Positions 12,280-21,392 of a DNA stretch of 64,000 nucleotides are shown here, one piece after another. Every line of letters begins with the position of its first letter. Positions within the stretch are counted from its first letter, which is position 1. The notes beneath the pieces are model-generated. The model searched no databases, was not told where the DNA came from, and worked only from the letters and a program-made list of their open reading frames with translations. The stretch comes from Ferrigenium straubiae (GTDB taxonomy: Bacteria > Pseudomonadota > Gammaproteobacteria > Burkholderiales > Gallionellaceae). The stretch lies in assembly GCA_019449655.1 (NCBI GenBank), contig JAHQXD010000002.1:665843-729842 (forward strand), written 5' to 3'. The position numbers were made by a program, and so were the translations under genes.

Positions 12280-12816
12280 TCATTCGGCAGCGACAACCTT
12301 CAGCAATACCAGCGCCGCTCCGCTGCCGCCGTATCCGGGAGCCGCGTCGCAAAAGGCCAGCACGTCCGGGCGCTGCACCAGCCAGTGGCGCGCGAGCCTG
12401 CGCAGCACGGCTTCGCCGCCCGGACTGTTCATGCCCTTGCCGTGGATCACCAGCACGCAGCGCAGACCCCGCTGCGCCGCCTCATGCAGGAATTCCTGCA
12501 GCAGCCGGCGCGCAGCATCCGTGGTGTTGCCGTGCAGGTCGAGGCTGTCCTGCACCGGCCAGTGGCTACGCCGCAGTTTGCGCAGGGCCATGCGCGACAG
12601 GCCGTTGCGCAGGAATTCGCCCGGCGCGTCTCCGGCGGCGAAGTCGGACAGCGTGTCGGGGATTTCAGGCGGCGGGGCGGAAGCGCGCAGCAAGGGTCTG
12701 CGCGGCGGTTTGTGCGGCTCGATGCGGTTCTGTTCGGGCAGCGGCTGCACTTCGCCGACTGCCGCGCGGAACAGCGCGGCGTCTTCGGTTTCGATCTTGT
12801 CAGCGGGTTTCTTCAA
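12280..12816 (-). CDS. Smr domain endonuclease family protein
   Basis: 178-aa protein. The C-terminal Smr domain (about 90-178) shows LDLHG and HGKGMNSPGGEAVLRR, and ends AAPGYGGSGAALVLLKV, like E. coli SmrB/SmrA. SmrB cleaves mRNA at collided ribosomes; the DLHG and HGKG motifs needed for that fold are intact. The N-terminal half is basic and proline-rich with FLRNGLSRMALRKLRRSHWP before the domain, as in proteobacterial Smr proteins. Lies downstream of trxB on the same strand; a tandem repeat sits between them. Confidence 0.92.
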   Translation of the reverse strand: MKKPADKIETEDAALFRAAVGEVQPLPEQNRIEPHKPPRRPLLRASAPPPEIPDTLSDFAAGDAPGEFLRNGLSRMALRKLRRSHWPVQDSLDLHGNTTDAARRLLQEFLHEAAQRGLRCVLVIHGKGMNSPGGEAVLRRLARHWLVQRPDVLAFCDAAPGYGGSGAALVLLKVVAAE

Positions 12817-12824
12817 AAAAGCGC

Positions 12825-12940
12825 CTCACCACGAAGATCACGAAGAACACGAAGAACACGAAGAACACGAAGAACACGAAGAACACGAAGGTTTACTGGA
12901 TGTTGATTCGGATTTTTCTTCGTGGCCTTCGTGGTGAGCA
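12825..12940. repeat. CACGAAGAA tandem repeat inside an inverted repeat
   Basis: Seven consecutive 9-bp units from 12830 to 12892 (one CACGAAGAT, five CACGAAGAA, one CACGAAGGT), preceded by CTCAC and followed about 30 bp later by the inverted CCTTCGTGGTGAG (ending 12940). It fills the trxB-smr gap and runs a few codons upstream of the smr start. As repeated DNA the arms can fold into a long hairpin. Unit number is likely variable between strains. Confidence 0.85.
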
Positions 12941-12953
12941 GTGGTTTCAAGAT

Positions 12954-13937
<984 letters not shown>

Positions 13938-14000
13938 TTATTGTGGATGGGTGAAATTTAGCAGTGGCGGGCCGGGCTGTCGAGTTAAAATGCGCGCATC

Positions 14001-14972
14001 ATGCGCCTCGCTTTATCCCTGCTGCTGTTGTGCTCTTTCGCCGCCCCATTCGCCAGACTTTCGGCGGCCGCCGAACTTCCCGGTATTCCCCAGTTCATCG
14101 ACGAGATGGTCGCCAGACACCAGTTCCGGCGCGACGAACTGGAGAATGTGTTTGCCCGTGCGCAGCACAACCCCGCGGTGATCGAGGCAATCTCCCGTCC
14201 CGCGACCATCAAGCCCTGGCCGGAATACCGCGCGGCCTTCGTGAACCCGAAGCGCATCCGGCTCGGGCTGGAGTTCTGGGACAAATACCGCCAGACCCTG
14301 CGCCGCGCCGAGAAGAAATACGGCGTGCCGCAGGAGATCATCGTCGCGGTGATCGGCGTGGAGACCCTCTACGGGCAGAATGCGGGACGCTTCCTGGTGC
14401 TGGATGCGCTGACCACGCTGGCGTTCGACTATCCGCGCCGCGCGGATTTTTTTCGCGGCGAGCTGGAGAACTACCTGCTGCTCGCGCGCGAGCAGGAGTT
14501 CGACCTGCTGGCGATCCGCGGTTCCTATGCCGGAGCGATGGGTATCCCGCAGTTCATGCCGGGGAGCTACCGCAACTATGCGGTGGATTTCAACGGCAAC
14601 CACAAGATTGACCTGCTGCGCGAGGACAGTGATGCGATCGGCAGCGTGGCCAACTATCTGAAAGGCTACGGCTGGATAAAGGGCGAGCCGGTCGCGGTGC
14701 GCGCGCGGGTCGGCGAAGAAAACTGCCTCGGCGAGATCAGGACGCCGCGCAGCCTCGCCGAATGGGTGACGGCGGGAGTGGCGCCGGCCGAAGGCTTCGC
14801 GCCGGACAAATCTGCGCGCCTGGTCGATTTTACGGTGGTGGGGGGCAAGGAGTTCTGGCTGGCGTTCAACAACTTCGAGGTCATCACGCGCTACAACAAC
14901 AGCGATTTTTACGCGATGTCGGTGTTCCAGCTGGCCGAGGAAATCAGGGCGGCGCGCAAAAAGCCGCCTTAA
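14001..14972 (+). CDS. mltB: Lytic murein transglycosylase B
   Basis: 323-aa periplasmic peptidoglycan lytic transglycosylase. N-terminal Sec signal peptide (MRLALSLLLLCSFAAPFARL, cleavage near LSAAA); no good lipobox, unlike E. coli MltB. Catalytic glutamate in VIGVETLYGQNAGRF, and the family motif GAMGIPQFMPGSYRNYA. Divergent from trxB. The stop codon touches the outer arm of a 121-bp palindrome. Confidence 0.94.
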   Translation: MRLALSLLLLCSFAAPFARLSAAAELPGIPQFIDEMVARHQFRRDELENVFARAQHNPAVIEAISRPATIKPWPEYRAAFVNPKRIRLGLEFWDKYRQTLRRAEKKYGVPQEIIVAVIGVETLYGQNAGRFLVLDALTTLAFDYPRRADFFRGELENYLLLAREQEFDLLAIRGSYAGAMGIPQFMPGSYRNYAVDFNGNHKIDLLREDSDAIGSVANYLKGYGWIKGEPVAVRARVGEENCLGEIRTPRSLAEWVTAGVAPAEGFAPDKSARLVDFTVVGGKEFWLAFNNFEVITRYNNSDFYAMSVFQLAEEIRAARKKPP

Positions 14973-15091
14973 AAATTGCTGCGGAGGGCATCTGCGGCGT
15001 TGCGCGGTACTCGCAATCCTCATGTACTTTTGTGTACATTCCGGTTGCTGCGTTCCGTGCGCCTTGCACCCTTCCCTCCTCGCGAATTTTT
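14971..15091. repeat. 121-bp imperfect palindrome (dispersed family, copy 1)
   Basis: Outer arms AAAAATTGCTGCGGAGGG and CCCTCCTCGCGAATTTTT, a partly paired middle, and a central ATGTAC-TTTTGT-GTACAT hairpin. It occupies the whole mltB to NlpC gap (convergent genes), so it may serve as a bidirectional terminator. A diverged relative lies at 28.3 kb and a solo arm at 40.65 kb. Confidence 0.75.
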
Positions 15092-15106
15092 AAGACAGCT
15101 TTTAGG

Positions 15107-15589
15107 CTAGTCTGAAGAAGTGACCCGCCGTGCGCCGTTGTAGCGGTCGCGCCAGTATTTCTCGCGCATGCTCGTCACCATGATGGCCTTGCCGCTGCTC
15201 GGGGAATGCACGAAGCGCTCCTCGCCGACATAGATGCCGACATGCGAGAACGGCCGCTGGCGCGTGTTGAAGAACACCAGGTCGCCGGGAAGCAGCCGGC
15301 CGGCATCCGGCGGCTCCCCGATGCGGCCCATCTCCGCGCTGGTGCGCGGCAGCCTGATGCCCAGCGTGTTCAGGTAGACATGCTGCACGAAGCCGCTGCA
15401 GTCGAAGCCGCCGTCGCCGGAGCTGCCGTCGCCGGAGCTGCCGCCGTAGCGGTAGGGCGTATCGGCCAGGCTCAGCGCATAGAGCGCGACATCGTTCATG
15501 TGTACGGTGCGGTCCGGTTCCGGTGGGCGGCTGGAGGTGGCGCAGGCGCCGAGCAGCAGGGCGAGCAGGGTAAGGCAGAGGCGTTGCAT
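15107..15589 (-). CDS. NlpC/P60 family lipoprotein peptidase
   Basis: 160-aa cell-wall DL-endopeptidase candidate. Lipoprotein signal MQRLCLTLLALLLGAC with lipobox LLGAC; I start at this methionine because an upstream in-frame start would bury the signal peptide. The catalytic cysteine is in FDCSGFVQHVY, the histidine in FSHVGIYVG, and a third polar residue in HSPSSGKA. Just before the catalytic cysteine a 15-bp sequence (15410-15439) is tandemly duplicated, giving SSGDGSSGDGG, a recent expansion that could differ between strains. Resembles Spr/MepS-type enzymes. Confidence 0.9.
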   Translation of the reverse strand: MQRLCLTLLALLLGACATSSRPPEPDRTVHMNDVALYALSLADTPYRYGGSSGDGSSGDGGFDCSGFVQHVYLNTLGIRLPRTSAEMGRIGEPPDAGRLLPGDLVFFNTRQRPFSHVGIYVGEERFVHSPSSGKAIMVTSMREKYWRDRYNGARRVTSSD

Positions 15590-15639
15590 GGTGTAAAATT
15601 TACGGCAAAGCGGCATGGTTTGCAAAGAAAATTATTCAT

Positions 15640-16497
15640 ATGAAAAACACACTCGTGGCTCTTGCATTGTTGCTGTGCTCCGCGCCCGCCTGGGCGGCGC
15701 TGGAGGTCATCGAGCTCCGGCATCGCAGCGTCGAGGAGGTGCTGCCCGTTGTCCGGCCGCTGCTCGGCGAGGATGAGGCTGCCAGCGGCATGAACTACCG
15801 GCTCATCCTGCGTGCCTCGCCGCGCAGCATCGAGCAGATCAGGAAAGTGCTGGAAAAAATCGATGTTGCGCCGCGCCGCCTCAAGATCACCGTGATGCAG
15901 AACGTGGACAGCGAGACCGTCGCGCGGCTGACCGAGGTGTCAGGCAGTGTCGGGGTTGGGCGCGACGCGCGGGTTACCGTGCCGGGCAGCGGCGACAGCA
16001 GCGGGCTGAATGTCGAGCTCGGGCGGGGGCAGGACAGGCTGAAGGCCAGGGTGGATTCCACCCGCTCGATCGAGGACGAGCGCAACACCCAGCGGCTGCA
16101 GGTGCTGGAAGGCAGCCGCGCGCTGGTGCGCAGCGGGCAGTCCGTTCCGGTCCCGCAGCGCCAGGTGATCCAGGATCGCTGGGGCACGCGGGTGATCGAC
16201 AGCACGCAATACCAGGAAGCGGGCAGCGGTTTCTACGTGCTGCCGCGCGTTCAGGGTGACCGCGTAACGCTGGAGATCAGCGCGCAGAACGACGCGTTCG
16301 TGCCGGGCAGCGGCGACCAGCCGGCCATACGCGTCCAGCAGACCTCCAGCACCGTCTCCGGCCGCTTGGGTGAATGGCTTGAAGTGGGCGGAGTGGGACA
16401 GCAGAAGAGCGGAAACGACACGACCATCTCTACGCGCGATGTCTCCAAAACGCAGGAGCGGCGCAGCATCCTGATTCGGGTGGAAGAGGCCGAGTAG
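15640..16497 (+). CDS. Stand-alone secretin-like (N-domain) protein
   Basis: 285-aa exported protein with a clear signal peptide (MKNTLVALALLLCSAPAWA). Residues about 20-85 (LEVIELRHRSVEEVLPVVRPLL...RSIEQIRKVLEKID) look like a secretin N-domain, and the rest (VLEGSRALVRSGQSVPVP, GFYVLPRVQGDRVTLEISAQND, GRLGEWLEVGGV) resembles the start of a secretin beta-barrel region. It is far shorter than a full secretin (over 400 aa) and lacks the final barrel strands. No secretion or pilus assembly genes are adjacent. Function unknown; could be a periplasmic accessory derived from secretins. Confidence 0.7.
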   Translation: MKNTLVALALLLCSAPAWAALEVIELRHRSVEEVLPVVRPLLGEDEAASGMNYRLILRASPRSIEQIRKVLEKIDVAPRRLKITVMQNVDSETVARLTEVSGSVGVGRDARVTVPGSGDSSGLNVELGRGQDRLKARVDSTRSIEDERNTQRLQVLEGSRALVRSGQSVPVPQRQVIQDRWGTRVIDSTQYQEAGSGFYVLPRVQGDRVTLEISAQNDAFVPGSGDQPAIRVQQTSSTVSGRLGEWLEVGGVGQQKSGNDTTISTRDVSKTQERRSILIRVEEAE

Positions 16498-16646
16498 CGG
16501 CTACGGTTTAAGGTGTAAAAATGTTTGGGTTCAGCAATAAAGGAAAATCGAATGTTTCATGTTTCAGGGTTTGAATGTCAGTCATGCGGCTTGATGCCGC
16601 TCATCGATTCCACAAGATACGCGCAAGCGAACAGCAGGAGGACGGT

Positions 16647-17810
16647 ATGAAGCTATCCGCACATCCGCTCTGGCTGGCGGGCTTCCGCCCGTTTTTTGCC
16701 TTGACCTGCCTGGCCGGACTGAGCCTGCCGGTCCTGTGGGCGCTGTTCTTTTCCGGCGCCGTCGCCGCTCCGGCGACCTCGTTCTCCACGGTGCAGTGGC
16801 ATGCGCACGAGATGTTTTTCGGCTTCGGCTGGGCGGTGCTCGGCGGCTTCCTGCTGACCTCGACCAAGAACTGGGTGAAGGTGCGCGGCTACCACGGCAA
16901 TGCGCTGATGTTCCTGGCCGCCGCGTGGCTTTTCGAGCGCATCGGCATGTGGTTCGAGGGCAGCTGGCCGCCGTTCCTGTTTCGGTTTTCCAATAACCTG
17001 TTCCTCGGGGCTATCGTGGCGATGGTGCTGTGGACGCTGATCCGCCACCGCAAGGACGACGCCTACCCCGGCGGCAATCTTTTTTTCCTGGTGATCCTTC
17101 CGCTTTTCCTCGTGGCGAAGAACCTGATGCTCAGCGCCGAATACGCGCCGATCGGCTGGAGCATGGCGCTGGGGCTGTTCCGGCTGGCCTTCCTGGTGAT
17201 GCTGGAGCGGACGCTGGCGCAGTTCATGAAGGGCGTGTTCAATGTGGCGATCCTGCAGAAACCCGCGCTCGACAACCCGATCAAGCTGATCGGGCTGCTG
17301 CTGGTCTTCGAGAGCCTGATGCCGGCATTGCTCTCCGGCTGGCTGTCATTGCTGCTCGCGCTGCTGCTGCTAGTGCGCTTCGTTTTCTGGAAGCCGCAGC
17401 AGGCGATGCGGCGGCTCGACATCGGCATCATGTACCTGGGCTATCTCGCCATCGTCGCGCAGCTGCTGATCGAATTCTCCAGGCATGCGCTTCATGCCGG
17501 GCTGACCTCGTCGGTATCCATGCATGTGTTCACCTTCGGCGTGATGGGGCTGATCGTTCCGGGGATGATCGTCAGGATATCGAAGGGGCATACCGGCCGG
17601 AAGGTGGTATTCGATGCGCTCGACAAGCTGTGCCTGTGGATCATGATGCTGGCCTTCGCGCTGCGCCTGGTCGCGCCGCAGGTACACCCGGCTGCTTACG
17701 CGCACTGGATCCAGCTCGCGGCGGCGTGCTGGTTCGCCTGCTTCGCGCTGCTCGGCTGGCGCTACATCCCCATGCTCATGCAACCGCGCATCGATGGCAA
17801 GGAACACTAG
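16647..17810 (+). CDS. nnrS: NnrS family protein
   Basis: 387-aa haem- and copper-containing membrane protein family linked to nitric oxide stress. About 12 transmembrane segments; hallmark N-terminus PLWLAGFRPFFALTCLAG and WHAHEMFFGFGWAVLGGFLLT, plus HVFTFGVMGLIVPGMIVRISKGHTGR, all with conserved histidines. I chose the ATG of MKLSAHPLW because CAGGAGGA lies just upstream; the longer in-frame start lacks one. Sits opposite a cluster of hemerythrin and DUF2249 genes, the expected NO/oxygen company. Confidence 0.95.
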   Translation: MKLSAHPLWLAGFRPFFALTCLAGLSLPVLWALFFSGAVAAPATSFSTVQWHAHEMFFGFGWAVLGGFLLTSTKNWVKVRGYHGNALMFLAAAWLFERIGMWFEGSWPPFLFRFSNNLFLGAIVAMVLWTLIRHRKDDAYPGGNLFFLVILPLFLVAKNLMLSAEYAPIGWSMALGLFRLAFLVMLERTLAQFMKGVFNVAILQKPALDNPIKLIGLLLVFESLMPALLSGWLSLLLALLLLVRFVFWKPQQAMRRLDIGIMYLGYLAIVAQLLIEFSRHALHAGLTSSVSMHVFTFGVMGLIVPGMIVRISKGHTGRKVVFDALDKLCLWIMMLAFALRLVAPQVHPAAYAHWIQLAAACWFACFALLGWRYIPMLMQPRIDGKEH

Positions 17811-17819
17811 AGCCTGAGG

Positions 17820-17850
17820 GGCAGGACCGCGTCAAGCGCGGGGTCCTGCC
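17820..17850. terminator. Strong stem-loop between convergent genes
   Basis: GGCAGGACC at 17820-17828 pairs with GGTCCTGCC at 17842-17850, with further pairing of the GCG/CGC bases inside and a TCAA-type tip. No clear T-tract follows, so it may be a rho-assisted or bidirectional terminator between nnrS and the convergent RcnB-like gene. Confidence 0.6.
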
Positions 17851-17860
17851 GAATCAATTC

Positions 17861-18361
17861 CTAGAACTGCTTACCGATATCCTCGATGGCATCCACCACC
17901 ATGCTGGTGCCTATGGCAACCAGCAGGATGTCTGAAGCGACCCGCACATAGCGATGCCCGCTGGGTGGAGTAGGCAGGCGAGTTAGCAGGTCATGCGGCA
18001 GGTCGTAGCGCCTCAGGTCCGCCGGCAAAGGTTGCCCCATTGCCCATTTCTTGGCCTGGCCGGGCGGCAGGCAGCCGTTCTTCTTCTTGGCCAGTCCAGG
18101 CGGGCACTTGCCGGCGCGGAATTTTGCGCCGTAGTAGTCATTGACGATGCGGCGGTTTTCATCGTCGAAATGGGGTTTCCCCGATTCGCGGCGGCTGGCG
18201 TCCTTGCGATCCGCGGCGGGCTTTTCACTCTTTTTCTCAGGCTTGTTTCCTTGGTCGCCCTCGACCCAGGAAGGCCGGTCTGCGGCTGCCGGTGTGGCGG
18301 CAAACAGGGCAATCAGGGTAACGGCGCAAAGGCAGGCGGGAAGTTTGGAATGATGGCTCAT
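17861..18361 (-). CDS. RcnB/CigR-like exported protein
   Basis: 166-aa protein. Signal peptide to about residue 27 (ending PAAADRP), a charged low-complexity stretch, then the family core: FDDENRRIVNDYYG and CPPGLAKKKNGCLPPGQAKKW with two cysteines, a C-terminal hydrophobic segment and a short tail. The motif places it with the RcnB family (periplasmic, nickel/cobalt homeostasis in E. coli RcnB) and CigR-type proteins. Metal binding here is not shown. Divergent from the cold-shock gene across a 269-bp gap. Confidence 0.8.
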   Translation of the reverse strand: MSHHSKLPACLCAVTLIALFAATPAAADRPSWVEGDQGNKPEKKSEKPAADRKDASRRESGKPHFDDENRRIVNDYYGAKFRAGKCPPGLAKKKNGCLPPGQAKKWAMGQPLPADLRRYDLPHDLLTRLPTPPSGHRYVRVASDILLVAIGTSMVVDAIEDIGKQF

Positions 18362-18474
18362 GATGCATCTCCTGTTCTCGGTTTAGGATAGCGACGGGGT
18401 CCACTTACCTGAAATTTGGCGACTGCGGAGCCACTCTAGCGCATTCCCCTTGATGCAACAACGGGAGGGACTAG

Positions 18475-18498
18475 GCCGAAATATCTAGGTATTTCGGC
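18475..18498. promoter_or_regulatory. Perfect 9-bp dyad upstream of csp
   Basis: GCCGAAATA (18475-18483) and TATTTCGGC (18490-18498) around a 6-nt TCTAGG centre. It lies in the 269-bp gap between the divergent RcnB-like gene and the cold-shock gene, which otherwise holds only what looks like a long csp leader. Could be an operator for either gene or an RNA hairpin. No protein can be named. Confidence 0.45.
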
Positions 18499-18630
18499 AT
18501 ATATGATTTCCGGAATATTTTATGTATGGTGCAAGCCAGTTGTATTCACTGGCCGGTTCCAGGTTGGTGTATGCCCCGGCGCTGCATCGGATTTGCAGTG
18601 GTTTTGTTTCTCAAGCAAGGAGTCAGTCAC

Positions 18631-18834
18631 ATGGTAACGGGTACGGTCAAATGGTTTAACGATGCAAAGGGCTTTGGTTTTATCACTCCCGATAATGGCG
18701 GCGATGATCTGTTCGCGCATTTCTCCGCGATCAATATGAACGGTTTCAAGACCCTGAAAGAAGGCCAGAAAGTCAGCTTTGAAGTGGTGCAAGGCCCCAA
18801 GGGCAAACAGGCTTCAAATATCCAGGCAGCTTAA
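18631..18834 (+). CDS. Cold-shock (CspA family) protein
   Basis: 67-aa single cold-shock domain protein that binds single-stranded nucleic acid. RNP1 is KGFGFI and RNP2 is DLFAHF (commonly VFVHF). Start: ATG of MVTGTVKWF with AAGGAG 9 nt upstream; a longer in-frame start would add 35 untypical residues. It is preceded by a leader without genes, as expected for thermosensor-type csp mRNAs. Confidence 0.96.
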   Translation: MVTGTVKWFNDAKGFGFITPDNGGDDLFAHFSAINMNGFKTLKEGQKVSFEVVQGPKGKQASNIQAA

Positions 18835-18852
18835 CGGTCGCCTTTGATGGCG

Positions 18853-18904
18853 AAAACCGGCGCTCGGCGGAGTTGCCGGGCAGGCGGTTTTTGCTCGTTT
18901 TTTC
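18853..18904 (+). terminator. Terminator after csp
   Basis: AAAACCG and CGGTTTTT form the base of a stem-loop enclosing a GC-rich loop region, followed by T-rich sequence (TTTTTGCTCGTTTTTTC). Fits an intrinsic terminator for the cold-shock gene, convergent with the hemerythrin gene. Confidence 0.65.
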
Positions 18905-18928
18905 TGCTGACTAGCCAGCGGGCCTGGG

Positions 18929-19483
18929 TCAGGCAGCCGGCGACGAGGGAAACTTCGCGCCGCGCCGTTCCGCCATATTTTTCCCCAACTCCATGATTTG
19001 TTGCGGGCTGAGCAGGCGTGCGGAAAGCGGCAGCAACTCCGTCTCTTCGAGGTGGATATGGCGGGTATAGCTGCCGGACAGCCTTTCGATCATCGCTTCG
19101 GAAATGGGTGTATTTACCCCTTCGGCAATCTTCACCAATGCCGCGCGCATTTCGCTCCAGGCCGAAAACATGACCACATGCTGCGCGAGCAGGCGGTCGA
19201 CCAGCGTTTCGACCTCCTCCTTGTTCGGGACATCCAGGGCGACCAGCATGGGAAACAGGTTTTCCTCTTCGTCCTGATGATGGAACTGTCCGGCGGTGTC
19301 GAAGTAGCGCAGGATGGCTTGTGCAGCCTGCTGCGCTTGCTGGTCGCAGCCGTGCTTGGGCAGGTGGGCGGCCAGCTTGTGCAGGGTATCGAGTTGCCGC
19401 TTGATCTTGCCATGGCAGGCATGCAGCATTTCCAGCGGGTTGTCGAAGGTGGGTGCGGCTTCCTGGGATGCGAACGGGATCAT
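18929..19483 (-). CDS. Hemerythrin HHE-domain protein
   Basis: 184-aa four-helix protein with a di-iron hemerythrin motif set: H in LHACHGKIKRQ, HHQDEEENLFP, H in AQHVVMFSAW, and HIHLEETELLP. Such proteins bind O2 or NO, or serve in iron-centre repair. It is the last gene of a five-gene minus-strand run (hemerythrin, DUF2249, membrane protein, SirB2, this gene), 10 nt after SirB2. About 40 residues longer than the other hemerythrin in the same run, with an extra C-terminal tail. Confidence 0.92.
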   Translation of the reverse strand: MIPFASQEAAPTFDNPLEMLHACHGKIKRQLDTLHKLAAHLPKHGCDQQAQQAAQAILRYFDTAGQFHHQDEEENLFPMLVALDVPNKEEVETLVDRLLAQHVVMFSAWSEMRAALVKIAEGVNTPISEAMIERLSGSYTRHIHLEETELLPLSARLLSPQQIMELGKNMAERRGAKFPSSPAA

Positions 19484-19493
19484 CTTGCGGTCC

Positions 19494-19877
19494 TTATTGA
19501 ATAAACGGTAGGGGATTGTGGTTGCGGGCGACCAGCACGATGTAGGCGAACACCGCCATCGCGCCGAACCACGACACCATGCGCGCCGCCCTGGTCTTGC
19601 CGTGCTTGAGTGCGATGGTGCCGAGCAGGATGTACAGCACCAGGCCGAAGAACTTGGCGGTCAGCCATCCATCGACGAAGGGGTACTGGCCGATGGTGAA
19701 AGCCAGCATGAGCGCGCTGGCGAGCAGCGCCGTATCCACGGCATGCGGCACCACCTTGACCCAGCGCTGCCGCATGATGGGGGAACCGCGGAAGCTCCAG
19801 ATGCCGCGCAGGAAGAACAGCGCGAAGCTGAGGCCGGCGCAGGAGACGTGGATATGTTTGAGCAGGAAGTAACTCAT
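19494..19877 (-). CDS. SirB2 family membrane protein
   Basis: 127-aa protein with four transmembrane segments. MSYFLLKHIHVSCAGLSFALFFLRG with two histidines in the first helix, RVVPHAVDT-like VVPHAVDTALLASA, and WLTAKFFGLVLYILLGTIAL match the SirB2/YchQ family, whose biochemical role is not settled. Starts 9 nt after the end of the large membrane protein gene. Co-occurrence with hemerythrin and NnrS-type genes suggests a respiratory or NO-related role (inference). Confidence 0.88.
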   Translation of the reverse strand: MSYFLLKHIHVSCAGLSFALFFLRGIWSFRGSPIMRQRWVKVVPHAVDTALLASALMLAFTIGQYPFVDGWLTAKFFGLVLYILLGTIALKHGKTRAARMVSWFGAMAVFAYIVLVARNHNPLPFIQ

Positions 19878-19885
19878 GGAGAATC

Positions 19886-21175
19886 TCAGGGCGAAGTTTG
19901 TTCGATTTTCAACAGGGTGCGCCGGTAAACGGCGATGCCGGTATAGACGCCGTAGCCCAGCAAAGCTCCCTGCAGCAGCAGGCCAAGCATCACCAGCCAC
20001 CCCGCCGCATTCCACCAGGGTGCCAGCAGCGCCGCGAAGAGCGTTGCACCGTGCAGCCGCAGGTGGTGCCACATTCCGGATTCCGGGATGATCGCCTTCA
20101 TGTTCGGCACGCCGGTTTTCAAGCCGCCACGGAACAGGTGGAACCAGACCAGGAAGGGGACGATCTTGTAGAGCATGCCCTGGATCAGGGATAGCGCGAA
20201 ACCCAGCAGGAAGGCCAGGGCCGAGAGCGTGCGCAACTGCTCGGCGGCCGATGGGAACGCCAGCGCGGCCAGCGAAAACAGTGCGGCAGCCATGAGCGAG
20301 GCCATGCCCATGCGGAAGAAACTCAGGGGGGCGTCCGGGATATGGCGGCGGCGCTGGCTTTGCAGCCTGAGCGTGACGACGGCGAAGCTGCAGGCCAGCA
20401 CCCAGAAGATGGTCTCCGCGGCGAATCCCGCCCATCTTGGCGTAGATTCCGGCAGCAGCAGCGCGAGGTTCAGCAGCAGGGTGGCGAAGATGGCGGGGGC
20501 CAGCCAGACTGTCATCCATTTCGGGTAATTCGGGGTGAGTTGGAACATCGGCACGACCTGGTATGACACGCCGATGGCCAGCAGCAGCACCCAGCCGCCC
20601 AGGGCCAGGCTGATATGGGCAGCTGACAGCTTCGCGTAGGGCAACGCCAGGCCGTTGGCGTAGCCCCTCGCGAGCAGCATGCCGAGCACGACGGCCCCCG
20701 CGAGTGAGAGGATGGCCAGCAGCAGGGCGGTTTTCGTCGCATTCTTCGCGGTGGCACGCGCCACGCTGGTCAGGCTTGCGGCGATGAACACCAAAAAGGC
20801 CAAGCCGAGCAGCGGCCAGGAAAGATCGAGCAACACCGGTTTGCCCAGCATGAAACCGGCGGACAGGAACAGCACGCCCGCTATCAGCGGCAGGAAGGTG
20901 AGCCATGCCACCCATCTGGAGGCGGGCATCGGGCTGCCGATCACCACCGGCAGCAATTGCTGGACGGCACCCATCATGACCATCGCCATGAATCCCAGGG
21001 TGATGTGATGCGTGGCGGCGATCTGTGCGGGGGAGCGCAGTTCCGCGATCGGATTGCCGTCGGCCATGGCCAGCAGCAGCGCGGCCAGCGCGAGAAAAGC
21101 CGGCGCCACGGCGAAGAAGCGCAGCGGCACGCTGATCGGCGGGGCCTGTTCGGCGCTGAGTGAGGCTATTTTCAT
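19886..21175 (-). CDS. Large polytopic membrane protein, heme-copper-like
   Basis: 429-aa protein with about 12 hydrophobic segments. Several contain histidines placed as in haem-ligating helices: ATHHITLGFMAMVMMGAV, AHISLALGGWVLLLAIGVS, VPFLVWFHLFRGG and MWHHLRLHGATLF. The pattern recalls NnrS or haem-copper oxidase subunit I relatives, but I cannot place it firmly. Start ATG overlaps the DUF2249 stop (ATGA), so the two are coupled. Sitting between DUF2249/hemerythrin and SirB2, it is a good candidate for an NO- or O2-related membrane haem protein. Confidence 0.75.
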   Translation of the reverse strand: MKIASLSAEQAPPISVPLRFFAVAPAFLALAALLLAMADGNPIAELRSPAQIAATHHITLGFMAMVMMGAVQQLLPVVIGSPMPASRWVAWLTFLPLIAGVLFLSAGFMLGKPVLLDLSWPLLGLAFLVFIAASLTSVARATAKNATKTALLLAILSLAGAVVLGMLLARGYANGLALPYAKLSAAHISLALGGWVLLLAIGVSYQVVPMFQLTPNYPKWMTVWLAPAIFATLLLNLALLLPESTPRWAGFAAETIFWVLACSFAVVTLRLQSQRRRHIPDAPLSFFRMGMASLMAAALFSLAALAFPSAAEQLRTLSALAFLLGFALSLIQGMLYKIVPFLVWFHLFRGGLKTGVPNMKAIIPESGMWHHLRLHGATLFAALLAPWWNAAGWLVMLGLLLQGALLGYGVYTGIAVYRRTLLKIEQTSP

Positions 21176-21387
21176 GCGGTGCGGGTAATCAGGATCTTGA
21201 AGTCGCCGTTCCCGAGTGCGGTGGCTTGCCATGTGTAACCGGCATCGCGCAGCATTTCGTAGAGCGGAAAGGGTTCGCGGTGAATCAGCACTAGCAGGGT
21301 CTCGTTGGCGGAAAGCGTTTGCAGTGCGCGGGCGATGTTCTCGAAAGGCTCAGGCGGAGGCAGCCCGCGTACGTCAAGTTCCGGCAT
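21172..21387 (-). CDS. DUF2249 domain protein
   Basis: 71-aa protein: MPELDVRGLPPPEPFENIAR, then LLVLIHREPFPLYEML and GDFKILITR. The fold is SirA/TusA-like; DUF2249 proteins often accompany hemerythrins and denitrification genes. The cysteine of true TusA proteins (in the CPxP motif) is absent; the equivalent place reads LPPPEP. Translationally coupled to the downstream membrane protein by a 4-nt overlap. Confidence 0.88.
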   Translation of the reverse strand: MPELDVRGLPPPEPFENIARALQTLSANETLLVLIHREPFPLYEMLRDAGYTWQATALGNGDFKILITRTA

Positions 21388-21392
21388 TATGG

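Noticed and set aside
12830-12892. Possible CRISPR array
   Set aside because: Units are 9 bp in direct contact without spacers, and no cas genes are present; it is a simple tandem repeat.
16550-16646. FNR/NnrR site in front of nnrS (TTGATGCCGCTCATCG)
   Set aside because: The right half does not match ATCAA at the required spacing.
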